Shown here piece by piece: positions 10,903 to 20,405 of a stretch of 64,000 nt of DNA. Under the pieces are notes generated by a model that made no database searches, had not been told where the DNA came from, and was given only the letters and a program-made list of their open reading frames with translations. The DNA lies in the NCBI RefSeq assembly GCF_037055275.1, contig NZ_CP146343.1, positions 3,258,501-3,322,500 of the forward strand, read 5' to 3'. Position 1 is the stretch's first letter; the number at the start of each line of letters is the position of its first letter. Position numbers and translations under genes: made by a program. Source of the stretch: Pseudomonas sp. ML2-2023-3. GTDB taxonomy: Bacteria; Pseudomonadota; Gammaproteobacteria; Pseudomonadales; Pseudomonadaceae.

Positions 10903-12222
10903 TCAGGTGCGGGCAAGCGGTGTAGCGGCTTCGAGCAGCGAGCGGCCAATGAAATCCTGATCGTCGCGCACGCCCGGCAGGGTAAAGAAATAGCCGCCGC
11001 CAACAGGCTTGAGGTATTCCTCCAGGGGCTCACCGTTCAGGCGGGTTTGCACGGCGATAAAGCCCTGCTCCAGGTCGCGCTGGTAGCAGATAAAGAGCAG
11101 GCCCATGTCGAGCTGGCCGTTCTTGTTGACGCCATTGGAATAGTTGAATGGCCGGCGCAGGATCAGGCTGTTGCGCGTTTGCGCGGTGCGCGGGTTGGCC
11201 AGGCGGATATGGGCGTCCATCCGGGTGACTTTGCCGTGCGGGTCCTGGCTGTAATCAGGGACGTCGCTTTCGCGGGTGCCGTCCAGAGGGGCGCCACTGG
11301 CCTTGCTGCGACCGAAGATGCTTTCCTGTTCTTGCAGTGGGGTTCGGTCCCAGCGCTCGACGAAGTTGCGGATGATGCGCACCGCCTGATAGCTGCCGTT
11401 GACCGCCCACCGGGGTTCGTCGCTGTCGGGCTGGACCCAGACAATCCGGTTCATGGTCGTGTTGTCGTTGGAGTCGGGGTTGGCCGAACCGTCGCGAAAG
11501 CCCAGGAAGTTGCGCGCACTTTGAGCCGGTACGCCGGGCTTGGCGGGCGCTTGGGGTGGAACGGTGCCTTCTTGCTTCCAGCGCACCAGAAGCAGGTCGG
11601 GGAGGTTTTTCACGATGTCACGCAGGGCGTGAATATTGGTGTCGGCTGTATTGGCGCAAAACTGCAGGCTCAAGTCGCCGTGGCACTGCCCGGGCTCCAA
11701 TGCATCGTTGGGGAACCCTTGCATGCGGCTCAAGCGTTTGGGCTTGACCTGGCTCAGGCCGAAACGCTCATCAAACAGGGACTCGCCAACCGATACGGTG
11801 ACGGTCAAGTTGTCCGGGGTCACAACGGGGCCAAGAATGCCGGAGTCCACAGGTGGCAGCTTGGGGTCGACCTGGGGCACGGCGCCGCCCTTCATCAGGA
11901 AGGCAATGCGCTCATTCAGGGTGCGGAACAGGCGCTCAAGATCTTGCCGGTCAGTGGCCAGCACATCGAAGGCGACCAGCATGCCAGCAGCCGGGCGGGG
12001 AGTGACGATGCCATTTTGATGCTGGCCATGGAACCCGTGATGATCCAGGGTTCTGTCGCTGCTGGGGGCCTGAGTGACCTGTGCATCAGCCGCGTGGCCC
12101 GCAGCCAGGGCCGGACAGCTGAGGGCACCACCGGCCAGGGCGGCACCGGCGACCCCCATGCCCATCAGGATGCGGCGGCGCTGCTGGTTAAAAGAGTTCG
12201 AAGTGTGTTCTGAATCGCTCAT
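10903..12222 (-). CDS. efeB: Deferrochelatase/peroxidase EfeB (DyP type)
   Basis: A 439-residue haem-dependent DyP-type peroxidase exported by the Tat route: [20 protein letters not shown] at residues 14-33 is a twin-arginine signal. The DyP signature GFRDGSANP, containing the distal-pocket Asp, is near residue 245. EfeB is proposed to oxidise Fe(II) for EfeU or to release iron from haem. Its start overlaps efeO by 4 bases. Confidence 0.94.
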   Translation of the reverse strand: MSDSEHTSNSFNQQRRRILMGMGVAGAALAGGALSCPALAAGHAADAQVTQAPSSDRTLDHHGFHGQHQNGIVTPRPAAGMLVAFDVLATDRQDLERLFRTLNERIAFLMKGGAVPQVDPKLPPVDSGILGPVVTPDNLTVTVSVGESLFDERFGLSQVKPKRLSRMQGFPNDALEPGQCHGDLSLQFCANTADTNIHALRDIVKNLPDLLLVRWKQEGTVPPQAPAKPGVPAQSARNFLGFRDGSANPDSNDNTTMNRIVWVQPDSDEPRWAVNGSYQAVRIIRNFVERWDRTPLQEQESIFGRSKASGAPLDGTRESDVPDYSQDPHGKVTRMDAHIRLANPRTAQTRNSLILRRPFNYSNGVNKNGQLDMGLLFICYQRDLEQGFIAVQTRLNGEPLEEYLKPVGGGYFFTLPGVRDDQDFIGRSLLEAATPLART

Positions 12223-13433
12223 GTGCGTCTCGTCTGCAATGACAGGCCGCTAAGGCCGAGGGCGGGATCGATTCCATCGAGTGCGTCGGCCAGAACCTTG
12301 GCCTTGTTGCTGATCTGTTGGCGTTGTTCGGCACTGACCGTGTCGTAGCTGCGGTAGCCCCGGGGTGTGCTGAGGCCACTGAGCTGTGCTTCAAGCGAAG
12401 CGCTGGCAATGTCGATGCTGTGCTGCAAATCGGCATCTTTTTTACTCAGTAGCGGACGCAGCAGGTCAACCACCTTGCGTGCAGCTTCAAGGTTGGCGGC
12501 AAAACCGTTGAGGTCGATGTGGCTGTAGCGTTCCTCCTCGCCGCTGTTGGCGCGGGTGTCCGCCAGAGTGTGGAGGGTGCGCGCAGCAATGCTGACCAAC
12601 TGTTCGGGCGGCAGCGATTGGGCCAATAGCTGTTGCTTGAGCTGCACGGCATCGGTTTGCAGTTGTTGGGCTATCGGCGTGAGGCCCTGGGTGCTGCGCT
12701 GATCGAACAGGCCGTATTCCAGGCGATGGAAACCGGTGAAACCCGGGTCTTGCTCGCGTTTTTCGAAATAGTCGGCGCGGGCATTGATGGCGTTATCCAG
12801 TTCTGCCAGCCGCTGGGCTGCCGGGGCCAGGCGCTGATAAGCCTCGCGGGCAGGTATGTACAAGGCTTGCGCCTGCTCGAGATCGCCGGCCGCAATGGCC
12901 AGGGACAGCGCGTCGACGGTCTTGATCAGCGCGCTGCCCTGGCGGCTCAGGTAAACCCGGAACTCCGACAGGGGGCCAATAAAGGCCACCATTGAAGGTT
13001 GCGCATTGGCGCTGGCCTCGGACGCGGCAGTGGGCGTCACGTGCAGTGAGCCACGGGGATTGCTGAGCAGGCCGCAGGTAATGGCGTAATCCCCCGGAGC
13101 CAGGGTCGCGTTAATCACCTGGCTGAGGCCGGGGGCAATATTCTCACGCTCCTCGACGACCAGTACGCCGTCGAGGATCTCCCATTCAACCGCCCGCTCT
13201 GAGGCGTTGACAATACGAAAGCTATTGAAGCCTGCCGGTACGGTCAGCGCATTGGGTTCGCAACTGTGGGGGTGAATGGTGACCGTGACTTCGTTGTTAT
13301 GAGCGCTGCGCTTGGCCGCAGCCAGTTGCGAGGCGTAGTAGAACAATCCGCCGGCCGCGATCATCACGATCACCGAGCCGGCCACCGCCCAGCGCAGTGC
13401 GCGAGGGGGTGTACCGCTTGCAGGGGTAGGCAT
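12219..13433 (-). CDS. efeO: Iron uptake protein EfeO (cupredoxin plus M75 domains)
   Basis: A 404-residue periplasmic iron-binding protein. Residues 14-34 form a hydrophobic segment (VAGSVIVMIAAGGLFYYAS) that may be an uncleaved anchor. A cupredoxin-like domain follows, with a Cys in HSCEPNA and one in ITCGLL. The C-terminal M75 domain carries the HxxE motif (GFHRLEYGLF). It would pass iron to EfeU. The start at 13433 removes a 76-residue unlike-protein extension. It overlaps efeB by 4 bases and lies 8 bp after efeU. Confidence 0.92.
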   Translation of the reverse strand: MPTPASGTPPRALRWAVAGSVIVMIAAGGLFYYASQLAAAKRSAHNNEVTVTIHPHSCEPNALTVPAGFNSFRIVNASERAVEWEILDGVLVVEERENIAPGLSQVINATLAPGDYAITCGLLSNPRGSLHVTPTAASEASANAQPSMVAFIGPLSEFRVYLSRQGSALIKTVDALSLAIAAGDLEQAQALYIPAREAYQRLAPAAQRLAELDNAINARADYFEKREQDPGFTGFHRLEYGLFDQRSTQGLTPIAQQLQTDAVQLKQQLLAQSLPPEQLVSIAARTLHTLADTRANSGEEERYSHIDLNGFAANLEAARKVVDLLRPLLSKKDADLQHSIDIASASLEAQLSGLSTPRGYRSYDTVSAEQRQQISNKAKVLADALDGIDPALGLSGLSLQTRRT

Positions 13434-13441
13434 GCTTGACC

Positions 13442-14284
13442 TTATGGGTGTGTTGCGGAGGAGGTGTGTGCAGCGTTTGCAGGCGCAGGCGGGCGAAAGA
13501 ACATCGCTAACGTCACTGCCAGATAAATCACATAGGCGCCCAATACGCTGACGGTTGGCGCATCCTGATAGCCGAACATACCCGCCAGTACCGAGCCAAG
13601 GGGGCCATCCATCGGCAGGCGAGTGCTGACATCGAACACGATGCCCTGCAAGTGATTCCATAGCCCGGCTTCATGCAGTGCTTGCACCGAGTTGGCCAGG
13701 ATGCCCGCGGCAACTACCAGGATAAACAGGCCGGTCCAGCGGAAGAACAGGCCCAGGTTCAGACGCATGCTGCCGCTGTAAATGGCAAAACCGATGCCGA
13801 TGGCCAGGACCAGGCCAAGCAGGGCGCCCAGCGGTGCGGCAGGGCCTTCGCTTTGCTGGAATACGGCGAGCAGAAAAAACACGGTTTCAAGCCCTTCGCG
13901 GGCGACGGCAAAGAACACCATGGCGATCAGTGCGGTGACTTGATGCTTAGAGCCGGCCAGCGCCTGATCAAGTGACGTGTGCAGGGAGTGCTTGATGGAA
14001 CGCGCCACTTTGCGCATCCAGAACACCATCGAACTGAGAATGCCGACCGCAATCAGGCCCACGATGCCTTCGAACAATTCCTGTTGCTTCTGCGGGAATT
14101 CGGCACTCATGAGCTCCAGGCCACCGCCCACCAGCAGCGACAGAGCCGCTGCCAGGAAGACGCCGATCCACACGGCGGGCATCCACTGCCCGCGGCCTGT
14201 TTGCTTGAGGTAACTGGCAATGATGCCGACGATAAGTGCGGCCTCAATCCCTTCGCGCAGCATGATCAGAAATGGAACCAGCAT
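13442..14284 (-). CDS. efeU: Ferrous iron permease EfeU (FTR1 family)
   Basis: A 280-residue seven-helix permease of the FTR1/OFeT family. It carries both iron-binding motifs: REGIE in LMLREGIEAAL near residue 10 and REGLE in VAREGLETVFF near the middle. I chose ATG at 14284 (MLVPFLIML) by family resemblance; a GTG 18 bases upstream is possible, and neither has a good ribosome site. It heads the operon efeU-efeO-efeB-M75. Fur control would be expected, but I found only a poor match to a Fur box upstream. Confidence 0.92.
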   Translation of the reverse strand: MLVPFLIMLREGIEAALIVGIIASYLKQTGRGQWMPAVWIGVFLAAALSLLVGGGLELMSAEFPQKQQELFEGIVGLIAVGILSSMVFWMRKVARSIKHSLHTSLDQALAGSKHQVTALIAMVFFAVAREGLETVFFLLAVFQQSEGPAAPLGALLGLVLAIGIGFAIYSGSMRLNLGLFFRWTGLFILVVAAGILANSVQALHEAGLWNHLQGIVFDVSTRLPMDGPLGSVLAGMFGYQDAPTVSVLGAYVIYLAVTLAMFFRPPAPANAAHTSSATHP

Positions 14285-14446
14285 GGGAAAAGCCCGCGTC
14301 ACTAATTAGTTAGGGAGCTAATTTGTAACATGCTGATACGTATTACCAAACAAGAATCGATTGCATTTGCTGAACATTCGCTGAACGGAAAGCTGCATCG
14401 GGGGCAATGGCCTCAATGCATTGCTTCAGACCAATCCGGTCGCCTG

Positions 14447-14509
14447 TATCGCGAGCAAGCCCGCTCCCACAAGGAGCGCAAAGCTGTGGGGGCGGGGTTG
14501 CTCGCGATG
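14447..14509. repeat. REP palindrome pair
   Basis: ATCGCGAGCAAGCCCGCTCC and its imperfect inverse GGGCGGGGTTGCTCGCGAT form a long imperfect hairpin downstream of the KfrA-like gene and upstream of efeU. Confidence 0.88.
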
Positions 14510-14551
14510 GTATCGATGCGGTGATTCAGCAGAGCCGGCTCATCAGCAGCA

Positions 14552-15562
14552 TCATGGCTTTTTCGCCTCGTCGACTTTTGGTTCTGATTGCTCGATATGC
14601 GCTTTCATGGTTTCAAGTGCCGTCTCGGCAGTCATTGCTCTGAGTGTCAGAGCGGCTGTGACTTCTTGTGACTGGCTATGCGCCTGCTTCAAGCCTTCGC
14701 TTTCCTGGGTGGCCACCCGCAAGCGCTCCTGGAGCAGGGTGCATTCGTTTTGCAGCTGGCTCAGTTGACCCGTCAATTGCCCGTTGAGGTTGCTCAGCTT
14801 GTGCTGCTGGTCATTGGCCTGGTTCAGTTCTTTGTTCAGGGCGCGGCTCTCGCTCAATACGCGCTCGTTGTCACGATGCAGCTGGGTGATTTCATCCTGA
14901 CGTACCAGCGCGCTCTGTTGGGCCTGGCGCAGTTCCATTTGTACCTGCTGCAATTGGCCCTCATGGCGACGCTGATCCTGCTCCCGTTGTTCCTTGACGG
15001 CACTGCGGTAGTGCTCAAGGGCGTCGCGGGCGTGCAGGTGCTTTTCTTCCAGTGAGCGGATTTGTTCGTCACGGTCCGTAAGGCGCAGCTCAAAGTCACT
15101 GCACGCCTGATTCAGGGCGGCGTTACGGGTTTGTTCGGTTTGCAGCATGGAGCGGATAGCTTCGAGGTTGGCGCTTTCCTGGCTCAGTGCCGTGCCTTGT
15201 ATCTCAAAGCGTTGCTCAAGCTGTGCCTGGGCGTCTTGCGCCTCGCTCAGTTGCTCGCGCAACTCGATTTTCAGCTGTTCGTAATGGGCCTGGGCGCGGT
15301 CGATCGGCTCTTGCGCCTGCTCCTGCAGGCGCTGGGCGAGGCGGGCTACCAGCTCGGTCAGTTCGTCACCGATCTGTTCCTGAGGTGCTCCGCGACGTGA
15401 GTCGACCTCGTCCAGCTCTTTCAGATAGCGATGGATCGTGGTTTTCGATCCGGTATTACCCATCTCGATACGTACAGCATCAATGCTCGGGTGTTCGCCG
15501 CGGGCCAGGATCGCCGTGCGTGCAATTTGGACTACCGCTTTGTTTACGCCGCCACGGGCCAT
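14552..15562 (-). CDS. KfrA-like DNA-binding coiled-coil protein
   Basis: A 336-residue protein. Residues 1-60 (MARGGVNKAVVQIARTAIL and GNTGSKTTIHRYL) match the KfrA N-terminal helix-turn-helix, a family first known from plasmid partition loci. Almost all the rest is a Gln/Glu/Leu-rich coiled coil with no catalytic motif. It is transcribed divergently from a tyrosine recombinase 178 bp away, and the AT-rich space between holds palindromes. By analogy with KfrA it probably binds and represses its own promoter region. Whether it acts in DNA organisation or in recombinase control is unknown. Confidence 0.82.
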   Translation of the reverse strand: MARGGVNKAVVQIARTAILARGEHPSIDAVRIEMGNTGSKTTIHRYLKELDEVDSRRGAPQEQIGDELTELVARLAQRLQEQAQEPIDRAQAHYEQLKIELREQLSEAQDAQAQLEQRFEIQGTALSQESANLEAIRSMLQTEQTRNAALNQACSDFELRLTDRDEQIRSLEEKHLHARDALEHYRSAVKEQREQDQRRHEGQLQQVQMELRQAQQSALVRQDEITQLHRDNERVLSESRALNKELNQANDQQHKLSNLNGQLTGQLSQLQNECTLLQERLRVATQESEGLKQAHSQSQEVTAALTLRAMTAETALETMKAHIEQSEPKVDEAKKP

Positions 15563-15740
15563 GGCTTTCTCCTACGATTTTGTACTGTGGTATGTATCAT
15601 GTAATTACATACTATATTAACGATTAAATTTTGTCTTTATTTACGATTTAAGACACGGGATATACTGGTATTATCCCGTGCTAGAGCCTTTAAACAGCGT
15701 TTTGGGCTCGTTTTCAGTACGCCAATCAAGAGAACTGCCC
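15563..15740. promoter_or_regulatory. Divergent AT-rich control region with two palindromes
   Basis: It separates the KfrA-like gene from the recombinase. ATGTAATTACAT (15599-15610) is a perfect 12-bp palindrome. CACGGGATA (15654-15662) and TATCCCGTG (15672-15680) are perfect 9-bp arms around a 9-base centre. The first suits a regulator site; the second has the geometry of either an operator or a tyrosine-recombinase core. Function is inferred. Confidence 0.55.
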
Positions 15741-16679
15741 ATGAGCGAGCTGGATCGCTACTTAAACGCCGCGACCCGCGACAACACCCGCCGTAGCTAT
15801 CGGGCTGCCATCGAGCATTTCGAAGTGACCTGGGGCGGTTTCCTTCCGGCCACCAGCGACAGCGTGGCGCGCTATCTGGTGGCCCACGCCGGACAGCTGT
15901 CTATCAACACCTTGAAGCTGCGTCTGTCGGCGATTGCGCAATGGCACAACAGTCAGGGGTTTGCCGATCCGACCAAGGCCCCGGTCGTGCGCAAGGTGTT
16001 CAAGGGCATCCGTGCATTGCATCCGGCACAGGAGAAGCAGGCCGAACCGCTGCAGTTGCAGCATCTGGAGCAGGTGGTCGACTGGCTCGAAGGCGAAGCG
16101 CAGGCAGCGCAAGCCAGCGCGGATCAGCCAGGGCTGTTGCGGGCCAGGCGTGATGCTGCCCTGATTCTGCTGGGGTTCTGGCGCGGGTTTCGCAGCGATG
16201 AGCTATGCCGTTTGCAGGTCGAGCACGTACAGGCGGTCCCGGGCGCGGGCATTACGCTGTATCTGCCCCGCAGCAAGAGCGACCGCGACAATCTGGGTAA
16301 AACGTTCCAGACCCCGGCGCTACAGCGACTGTGTCCGGTGCGGGCCTATATCGAGTGGCTCAATACGGCAGCGCTGGTGCGTGGACCGGTGTTCCGCGGG
16401 ATCGACCGCTGGGGCAACCTGGGCGAGGAGGGGTTGCACGCCAACAGCGTGATCCCGCTTCTGCGCCAGGCGCTGGAGCGAGCCGGCATTGCTGCCGAGC
16501 AATACACCAGTCACTCGTTGCGTCGCGGTTTTGCAACATGGGCCCATCAAAGTGGTTGGGATTTGAAGTCGCTGATGAATTACGTCGGCTGGAAGGACGT
16601 CAAGTCAGCCATGCGCTATGTTGAAGCGAGCCCGTTTACCGGGATGAGCCTCACCGCTGAAAAGCCTGTTGGCAACTGA
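15741..16679 (+). CDS. Tyrosine site-specific recombinase
   Basis: A 312-residue integrase-family protein. The N-terminal SAM-like domain (residues 1-90) precedes a catalytic domain with Arg151 (GFRSDELCR), a basic Lys near 178, His258/Arg261 in HSLRRGF and the nucleophile Tyr293 in MRYVEAS. The second histidine position is Trp (VGWKDVK), an accepted variant. The ATG at 15741 (MSELDRYL) was chosen over one 63 bases upstream by family resemblance. No phage or island genes adjoin it, so it is a stand-alone recombinase, perhaps acting on a site nearby. Confidence 0.9.
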   Translation: MSELDRYLNAATRDNTRRSYRAAIEHFEVTWGGFLPATSDSVARYLVAHAGQLSINTLKLRLSAIAQWHNSQGFADPTKAPVVRKVFKGIRALHPAQEKQAEPLQLQHLEQVVDWLEGEAQAAQASADQPGLLRARRDAALILLGFWRGFRSDELCRLQVEHVQAVPGAGITLYLPRSKSDRDNLGKTFQTPALQRLCPVRAYIEWLNTAALVRGPVFRGIDRWGNLGEEGLHANSVIPLLRQALERAGIAAEQYTSHSLRRGFATWAHQSGWDLKSLMNYVGWKDVKSAMRYVEASPFTGMSLTAEKPVGN

Positions 16680-16871
16680 TTGAGGTCAACTTGAAAGCCG
16701 ACCCGATGGCCCATAGTTGAATAGGGACTTGGGGTATTAGCTTTCTTCTATCTATAGCGTCACTTGATAGCTAAAACCAATCGGCAGCATCAGCTTTGCC
16801 AATGAGCCAGATGCGAAATGTGTTGTTAGGATTCACCTCATCAACTTTTCAACCCTGACGGAGAGTCAACG

Positions 16872-17435
16872 ATGCCTATCATCAACAGCCAAGTAAAACC
16901 GTTCAAAGCAACTGCCTACAAAAACGGCAGCTTCGTGGAAGTGTCGGACGCTGACCTGAAAGGCAAGTGGTCTGTCGTGTTCTTCTACCCAGCCGACTTC
17001 ACCTTCGTTTGCCCAACCGAACTGGAAGACCTGGCTGACAACTATGAAGAGTTCAAGAAACTCGGCGTGGAAATCTACAGCGTGTCGACTGACACCCACT
17101 TTGCCCATGCTGCCTGGCACAACACTTCGCCAGCCATCGGCAAAATCCAGTACACCATGATCGGCGATCCTACGCTGACCATCTCCCGCAACTTCGACGT
17201 GCTGATCGAAGAAGCTGGCCTGGCTGACCGCGGTACTTTCGTGATCAACCCGGAAGGTCAGATCAAGATCGTTGAGCTGAACGACGGCGGCGTTGGTCGT
17301 GATGCCTCCGAGCTGCTGCGCAAAATCAAGGCTGCTCAGTACGTCGCAGCTCACCCAGGCGAAGTGTGCCCGGCCAAATGGAAAGAAGGTGAGTCCACCT
17401 TGGCTCCATCCCTTGACCTGGTCGGCAAGATCTAA
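16872..17435 (+). CDS. ahpC: Alkyl hydroperoxide reductase subunit C (peroxiredoxin)
   Basis: A 187-residue typical 2-Cys peroxiredoxin that reduces H2O2, organic peroxides and peroxynitrite in the cytoplasm. The peroxidatic Cys47 lies in FVCPTE and the resolving Cys166 in EVCPAKW. GGAG lies 8-12 bases before the start. A terminator separates it from ahpF, which explains how ahpC can be made in excess. The 190-bp leader is rich in ATAG/CTAT tetramers (16713-16770), as OxyR sites are, but the spacing does not fit the full consensus. Confidence 0.97.
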   Translation: MPIINSQVKPFKATAYKNGSFVEVSDADLKGKWSVVFFYPADFTFVCPTELEDLADNYEEFKKLGVEIYSVSTDTHFAHAAWHNTSPAIGKIQYTMIGDPTLTISRNFDVLIEEAGLADRGTFVINPEGQIKIVELNDGGVGRDASELLRKIKAAQYVAAHPGEVCPAKWKEGESTLAPSLDLVGKI

Positions 17436-17494
17436 GTCTGTGAAGCACCCAAGGGCGGTGAACCGCACCTAAGTAGTCAGCAGCATCGCCCTCA

Positions 17495-17530
17495 AAACGC
17501 CCGGGCGACATTCGCTCGGGCGTTTTTTTT
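17495..17530 (+). terminator. Terminator between ahpC and ahpF
   Basis: AACGCCCG pairs with CGGGCGTT; an inner GCGA/TCGC stem leaves a three-base loop, and eight or more T follow. It sits about 60 bp past the ahpC stop and 30 bp before ahpF. Confidence 0.93.
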
Positions 17531-17562
17531 TACAGAATCAATATTCAAAGGAGATCGCCCGT

Positions 17563-19125
17563 ATGTTGGACGCCAATCTAAAAGCACAGTTGAAGTCATA
17601 CCTGGAGCGGGTCACACAGCCGATCGAGATTGTCGCTTCTCTCGACGACGGTGCGAAATCCCGTGAAATGCACGACCTGTTAAAAGAAATTGCCAGTCTT
17701 TCCAGCATGATCACCCTGCTGGACAACGGTAACGATGCGCGCAAGCCTTCGTTCTCGCTGAACCGCCCGGGCGGCGATATCAGCCTGCGTTTTGCAGGTA
17801 TCCCGATGGGCCACGAATTTACTTCGCTGGTGCTGGCCTTGCTGCAAGTAGGCGGCCACCCATCGAAAGCCAGTAGCGACGTGATTGAACAGATTCGCTC
17901 CCTTAAAGGCGAGTTCAACTTCGAAACCTATTTCTCGCTGTCTTGCCAGAACTGCCCAGACGTTGTTCAGGCTCTGAACTTGATGGCGGTGCTCAACCCG
18001 AACATTCGCCACGTGGCGATCGACGGCGCCTTGTTCCAGGACGAAGTCACCGAACGTCAGGTGATGGCGGTGCCAAGCGTTTACCTGAACGGGGTGAACT
18101 TCGGTCAGGGTCGCATGGGCCTGGAAGAGATTCTCGGCAAACTGGACACCAGTGCCGTTGAGCGTCAGGCCGAAAAAATCAGCGCCAAAGAAGCCTTTGA
18201 CGTGCTGGTGATTGGTGGCGGTCCGGCCGGTGCTGCTGCAGCGATCTATGCTGCGCGTAAAGGCATACGTACCGGTGTTGCGGCCGAGCGCTTTGGTGGT
18301 CAGGTGCTGGATACTATGGCCATCGAGAACTTTATCTCGGTTCAGGAAACTGAAGGGCCAAAGCTTGCCACTGCACTTGAGGAACACGTCAAGCAATACG
18401 ACGTCGACATCATGAACCTGCAGCGTGCAGACAAATTGATCGCCGGCAAGGCGGGCGAGTTGCACGAAGTGAAATTTGCCAGCGGTGCATCGCTAAAAGC
18501 CAAGACCGTGATTCTGGCCACCGGTGCCCGCTGGCGTGAAATGAACGTGCCGGGTGAGCAGCAATACCGCAGTCGAGGTGTTGCTTACTGCCCGCACTGT
18601 GATGGTCCGTTGTTCAAGGGCAAGCGTGTTGCAGTCATCGGCGGCGGTAACTCGGGCGTTGAAGCCGCCATCGACCTGGCAGGCATCGTTGCTCATGTGA
18701 CCCTGCTTGAGTTCGATACCGCATTGCGCGCCGATGCGGTATTGCAGCGCAAGTTGCACAGCCTGCCCAACGTAAAGGTCATCACCAATGCCCAGACCAC
18801 CGAGGTAACAGGTGACGGGCAGAAAGTGAACGGTCTGCTTTACAAGGATCGTCAGTCGGGTGAAGTGCATGCCGTGGAACTTGAAGGCATCTTTGTGCAA
18901 ATTGGTTTGTTGCCTAACACCGATTGGCTCAAAGGTACTGTAGAGCTTTCGCCCCGTGGTGAGATCGTGGTCGATGCTCGTGGTGAAACGTCGATCCCCG
19001 GTATTTTCGCAGCCGGTGACGTGACCACCGTACCGTACAAGCAGATCGTGATCGCGGTGGGCGAGGGCGCCAAGGCTTCCCTGAGTGCGTTCGATCACTT
19101 GATCCGCTCTTCTGCGCCGCAATAA
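17563..19125 (+). CDS. ahpF: Alkyl hydroperoxide reductase subunit F
   Basis: A 520-residue flavoprotein disulfide reductase that passes electrons from NADH to AhpC. The N-terminal tandem thioredoxin-fold domain has Cys128-x-x-Cys131 (SCQNCPD). FAD binding begins at [10 protein letters not shown] (residues 218-227), the redox-active pair is Cys343/Cys346 (YCPHCDGP), and [10 protein letters not shown] marks NADH binding. AAGGAGA lies ahead of the ATG. A terminator lies on each side. Confidence 0.97.
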   Translation: MLDANLKAQLKSYLERVTQPIEIVASLDDGAKSREMHDLLKEIASLSSMITLLDNGNDARKPSFSLNRPGGDISLRFAGIPMGHEFTSLVLALLQVGGHPSKASSDVIEQIRSLKGEFNFETYFSLSCQNCPDVVQALNLMAVLNPNIRHVAIDGALFQDEVTERQVMAVPSVYLNGVNFGQGRMGLEEILGKLDTSAVERQAEKISAKEAFDVLVIGGGPAGAAAAIYAARKGIRTGVAAERFGGQVLDTMAIENFISVQETEGPKLATALEEHVKQYDVDIMNLQRADKLIAGKAGELHEVKFASGASLKAKTVILATGARWREMNVPGEQQYRSRGVAYCPHCDGPLFKGKRVAVIGGGNSGVEAAIDLAGIVAHVTLLEFDTALRADAVLQRKLHSLPNVKVITNAQTTEVTGDGQKVNGLLYKDRQSGEVHAVELEGIFVQIGLLPNTDWLKGTVELSPRGEIVVDARGETSIPGIFAAGDVTTVPYKQIVIAVGEGAKASLSAFDHLIRSSAPQ

Positions 19126-19137
19126 GCGGCCTGAAAC

Positions 19138-19170
19138 AAAAAACCCATGAGCGATCATGGGTTTTTTTTT
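19138..19170. terminator. Bidirectional terminator between ahpF and gloA
   Basis: AAACCCATGA/TCATGGGTTT stem with a short loop, A-run on the left and T9 on the right, placed between convergent genes. Confidence 0.93.
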
Positions 19171-19181
19171 GAGCCCGATAT

Positions 19182-19703
19182 TTACATCGGTTGTGGCTGG
19201 ATGATCTCGACCCAGTAACCGTCCGGATCTTTAACGAATGCCAGGGACTTCATGCGGCCATCGTTCAGACGTTTCTGAAAGTCCACGCCCAAGGCTTCAA
19301 ATCGCTCACAGGCGGCACGGATATCCGGCACCGAAATACAGATATGGCCGAAACCGCGCGGATCGGTGTTGCCATTGTGGTAGACGACGCTGTCGTCGGT
19401 TTCCGAGCCGTGGTTGTGGGTCAGTTCCAGGATGCCGGGAATGGACTTCATCCACAGCGTACGCGCAGCGTCGTCTGCGGGGATCTGTGCCTTGTCGACC
19501 AGCGCCAGAAAATACAGGCTGAATTCAGCTTCAGGAAAGTCACGCTTTTCAACCAGTGAGAAACCCAGTACGCGGGTATAAAAATCGAGGGACTTCTCGA
19601 TGTTTTTGACGCGCAGCATGGTGTGGTTGAACACGAAATTATGGGTAGCGCTATCTGGTTGGCCAGTGACGCCAGGGATGTTGTTCAGGTCTTGCAGGCT
19701 CAT
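19182..19703 (-). CDS. gloA: Lactoylglutathione lyase (glyoxalase I)
   Basis: A 173-residue VOC-fold enzyme that converts the methylglyoxal-glutathione hemithioacetal to S-lactoylglutathione. NHTMLRVKN (residue 26 on) supplies the first His ligand, ILELTHNHG the first Glu, GFGHICISV the second His and YWVEIIQP the second Glu. The length fits the longer eukaryotic-like or Zn-type GloA. It converges on ahpF across a shared terminator. Confidence 0.94.
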   Translation of the reverse strand: MSLQDLNNIPGVTGQPDSATHNFVFNHTMLRVKNIEKSLDFYTRVLGFSLVEKRDFPEAEFSLYFLALVDKAQIPADDAARTLWMKSIPGILELTHNHGSETDDSVVYHNGNTDPRGFGHICISVPDIRAACERFEALGVDFQKRLNDGRMKSLAFVKDPDGYWVEIIQPQPM

Positions 19704-19838
19704 GAACCCTCCGAAAATGATGCATAGGTGATCGGTCGCTACGATGAGCGTGATGAGGGAATGATACGGAAAGTGAAGTCTTGCGCCAAACCTGTTTTAG
19801 GGGGAGCGGGGCTGTCGCGTTTCAACCTCTGCATAGCT

Positions 19839-20405
19839 TCATAGGGTGAACTGTGCGATCACTTCATGCGATGACATGACATCGGCATATTCATCACCGA
19901 GTATGGCCAGGGTTAATTCATGAACGGTTGTGGCGTCCCACGACTGCCCATGCGCCCCAATGACGGGCACGGCTGTCGTCGCGTCTGACGGAAGAATGAT
20001 GCTGTAACCGAGCGCTTTTCCCGCACGGACTGTGGCATCCATGCTGTTGTGAATCACAACACCCGTCAGCACCAAACGCTTTACCTGCATCCTTTTAAGG
20101 ATGGCGTCCAGTTCGGTGGCAATGAAGGCGCAGTTTTGCTGTTTGGTGATGACGGTTTCTCCCTGTATCGGGGCAACGTCTTTCTTTATTTCATTCCAGG
20201 GGCCGTGGACGTAATAGCTGGATGTAGGTGTCTGCTCATCGTGCTTCACGTGAAGAACCGGCCAACCATTTGAGCGCCAATGATTAAGAAGGCGTTGGAT
20301 TACCGGCAAATAGTCAGGATTACTTTTGCCATCCCAGTTCGGGCGATCAATGGCATCTTGAACGTCAAGGATAATCAGGGGGACAGGGCCGGATTGTTCC
20401 TTCAT
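19839..20405 (-). CDS. Isochorismatase-fold hydrolase with Ser in place of the nucleophilic Cys
   Basis: A 188-residue protein of the cysteine hydrolase/isochorismatase superfamily. Asp14 (LDVQDAID) and Lys88 (VITKQQNCAF) occupy the positions of two catalytic residues. The nucleophile position, in LTGVVIHNSMDATVR, is Ser121 instead of Cys. Related proteins with an NNSVEATVR-type motif exist, so this is a known variant group with unclear chemistry. It has TAATCTCATCTCC upstream on the plus strand, giving GGAGATGAGAT before the ATG. It stands alone, 135 bp from gloA. No substrate can be assigned. Confidence 0.85.
   Translation of the reverse strand: MKEQSGPVPLIILDVQDAIDRPNWDGKSNPDYLPVIQRLLNHWRSNGWPVLHVKHDEQTPTSSYYVHGPWNEIKKDVAPIQGETVITKQQNCAFIATELDAILKRMQVKRLVLTGVVIHNSMDATVRAGKALGYSIILPSDATTAVPVIGAHGQSWDATTVHELTLAILGDEYADVMSSHEVIAQFTL

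Noticed and set aside
14303..14400. Fur box upstream of efeU
   Set aside because: Best alignment to the 19-bp consensus gave only about half the positions, so no feature was called although iron control is likely.
16680..16871. OxyR site upstream of ahpC
   Set aside because: ATAG and CTAT tetramers are present, but not in the ATAG-N7-CTAT spacing needed, so it was mentioned only as a possibility.
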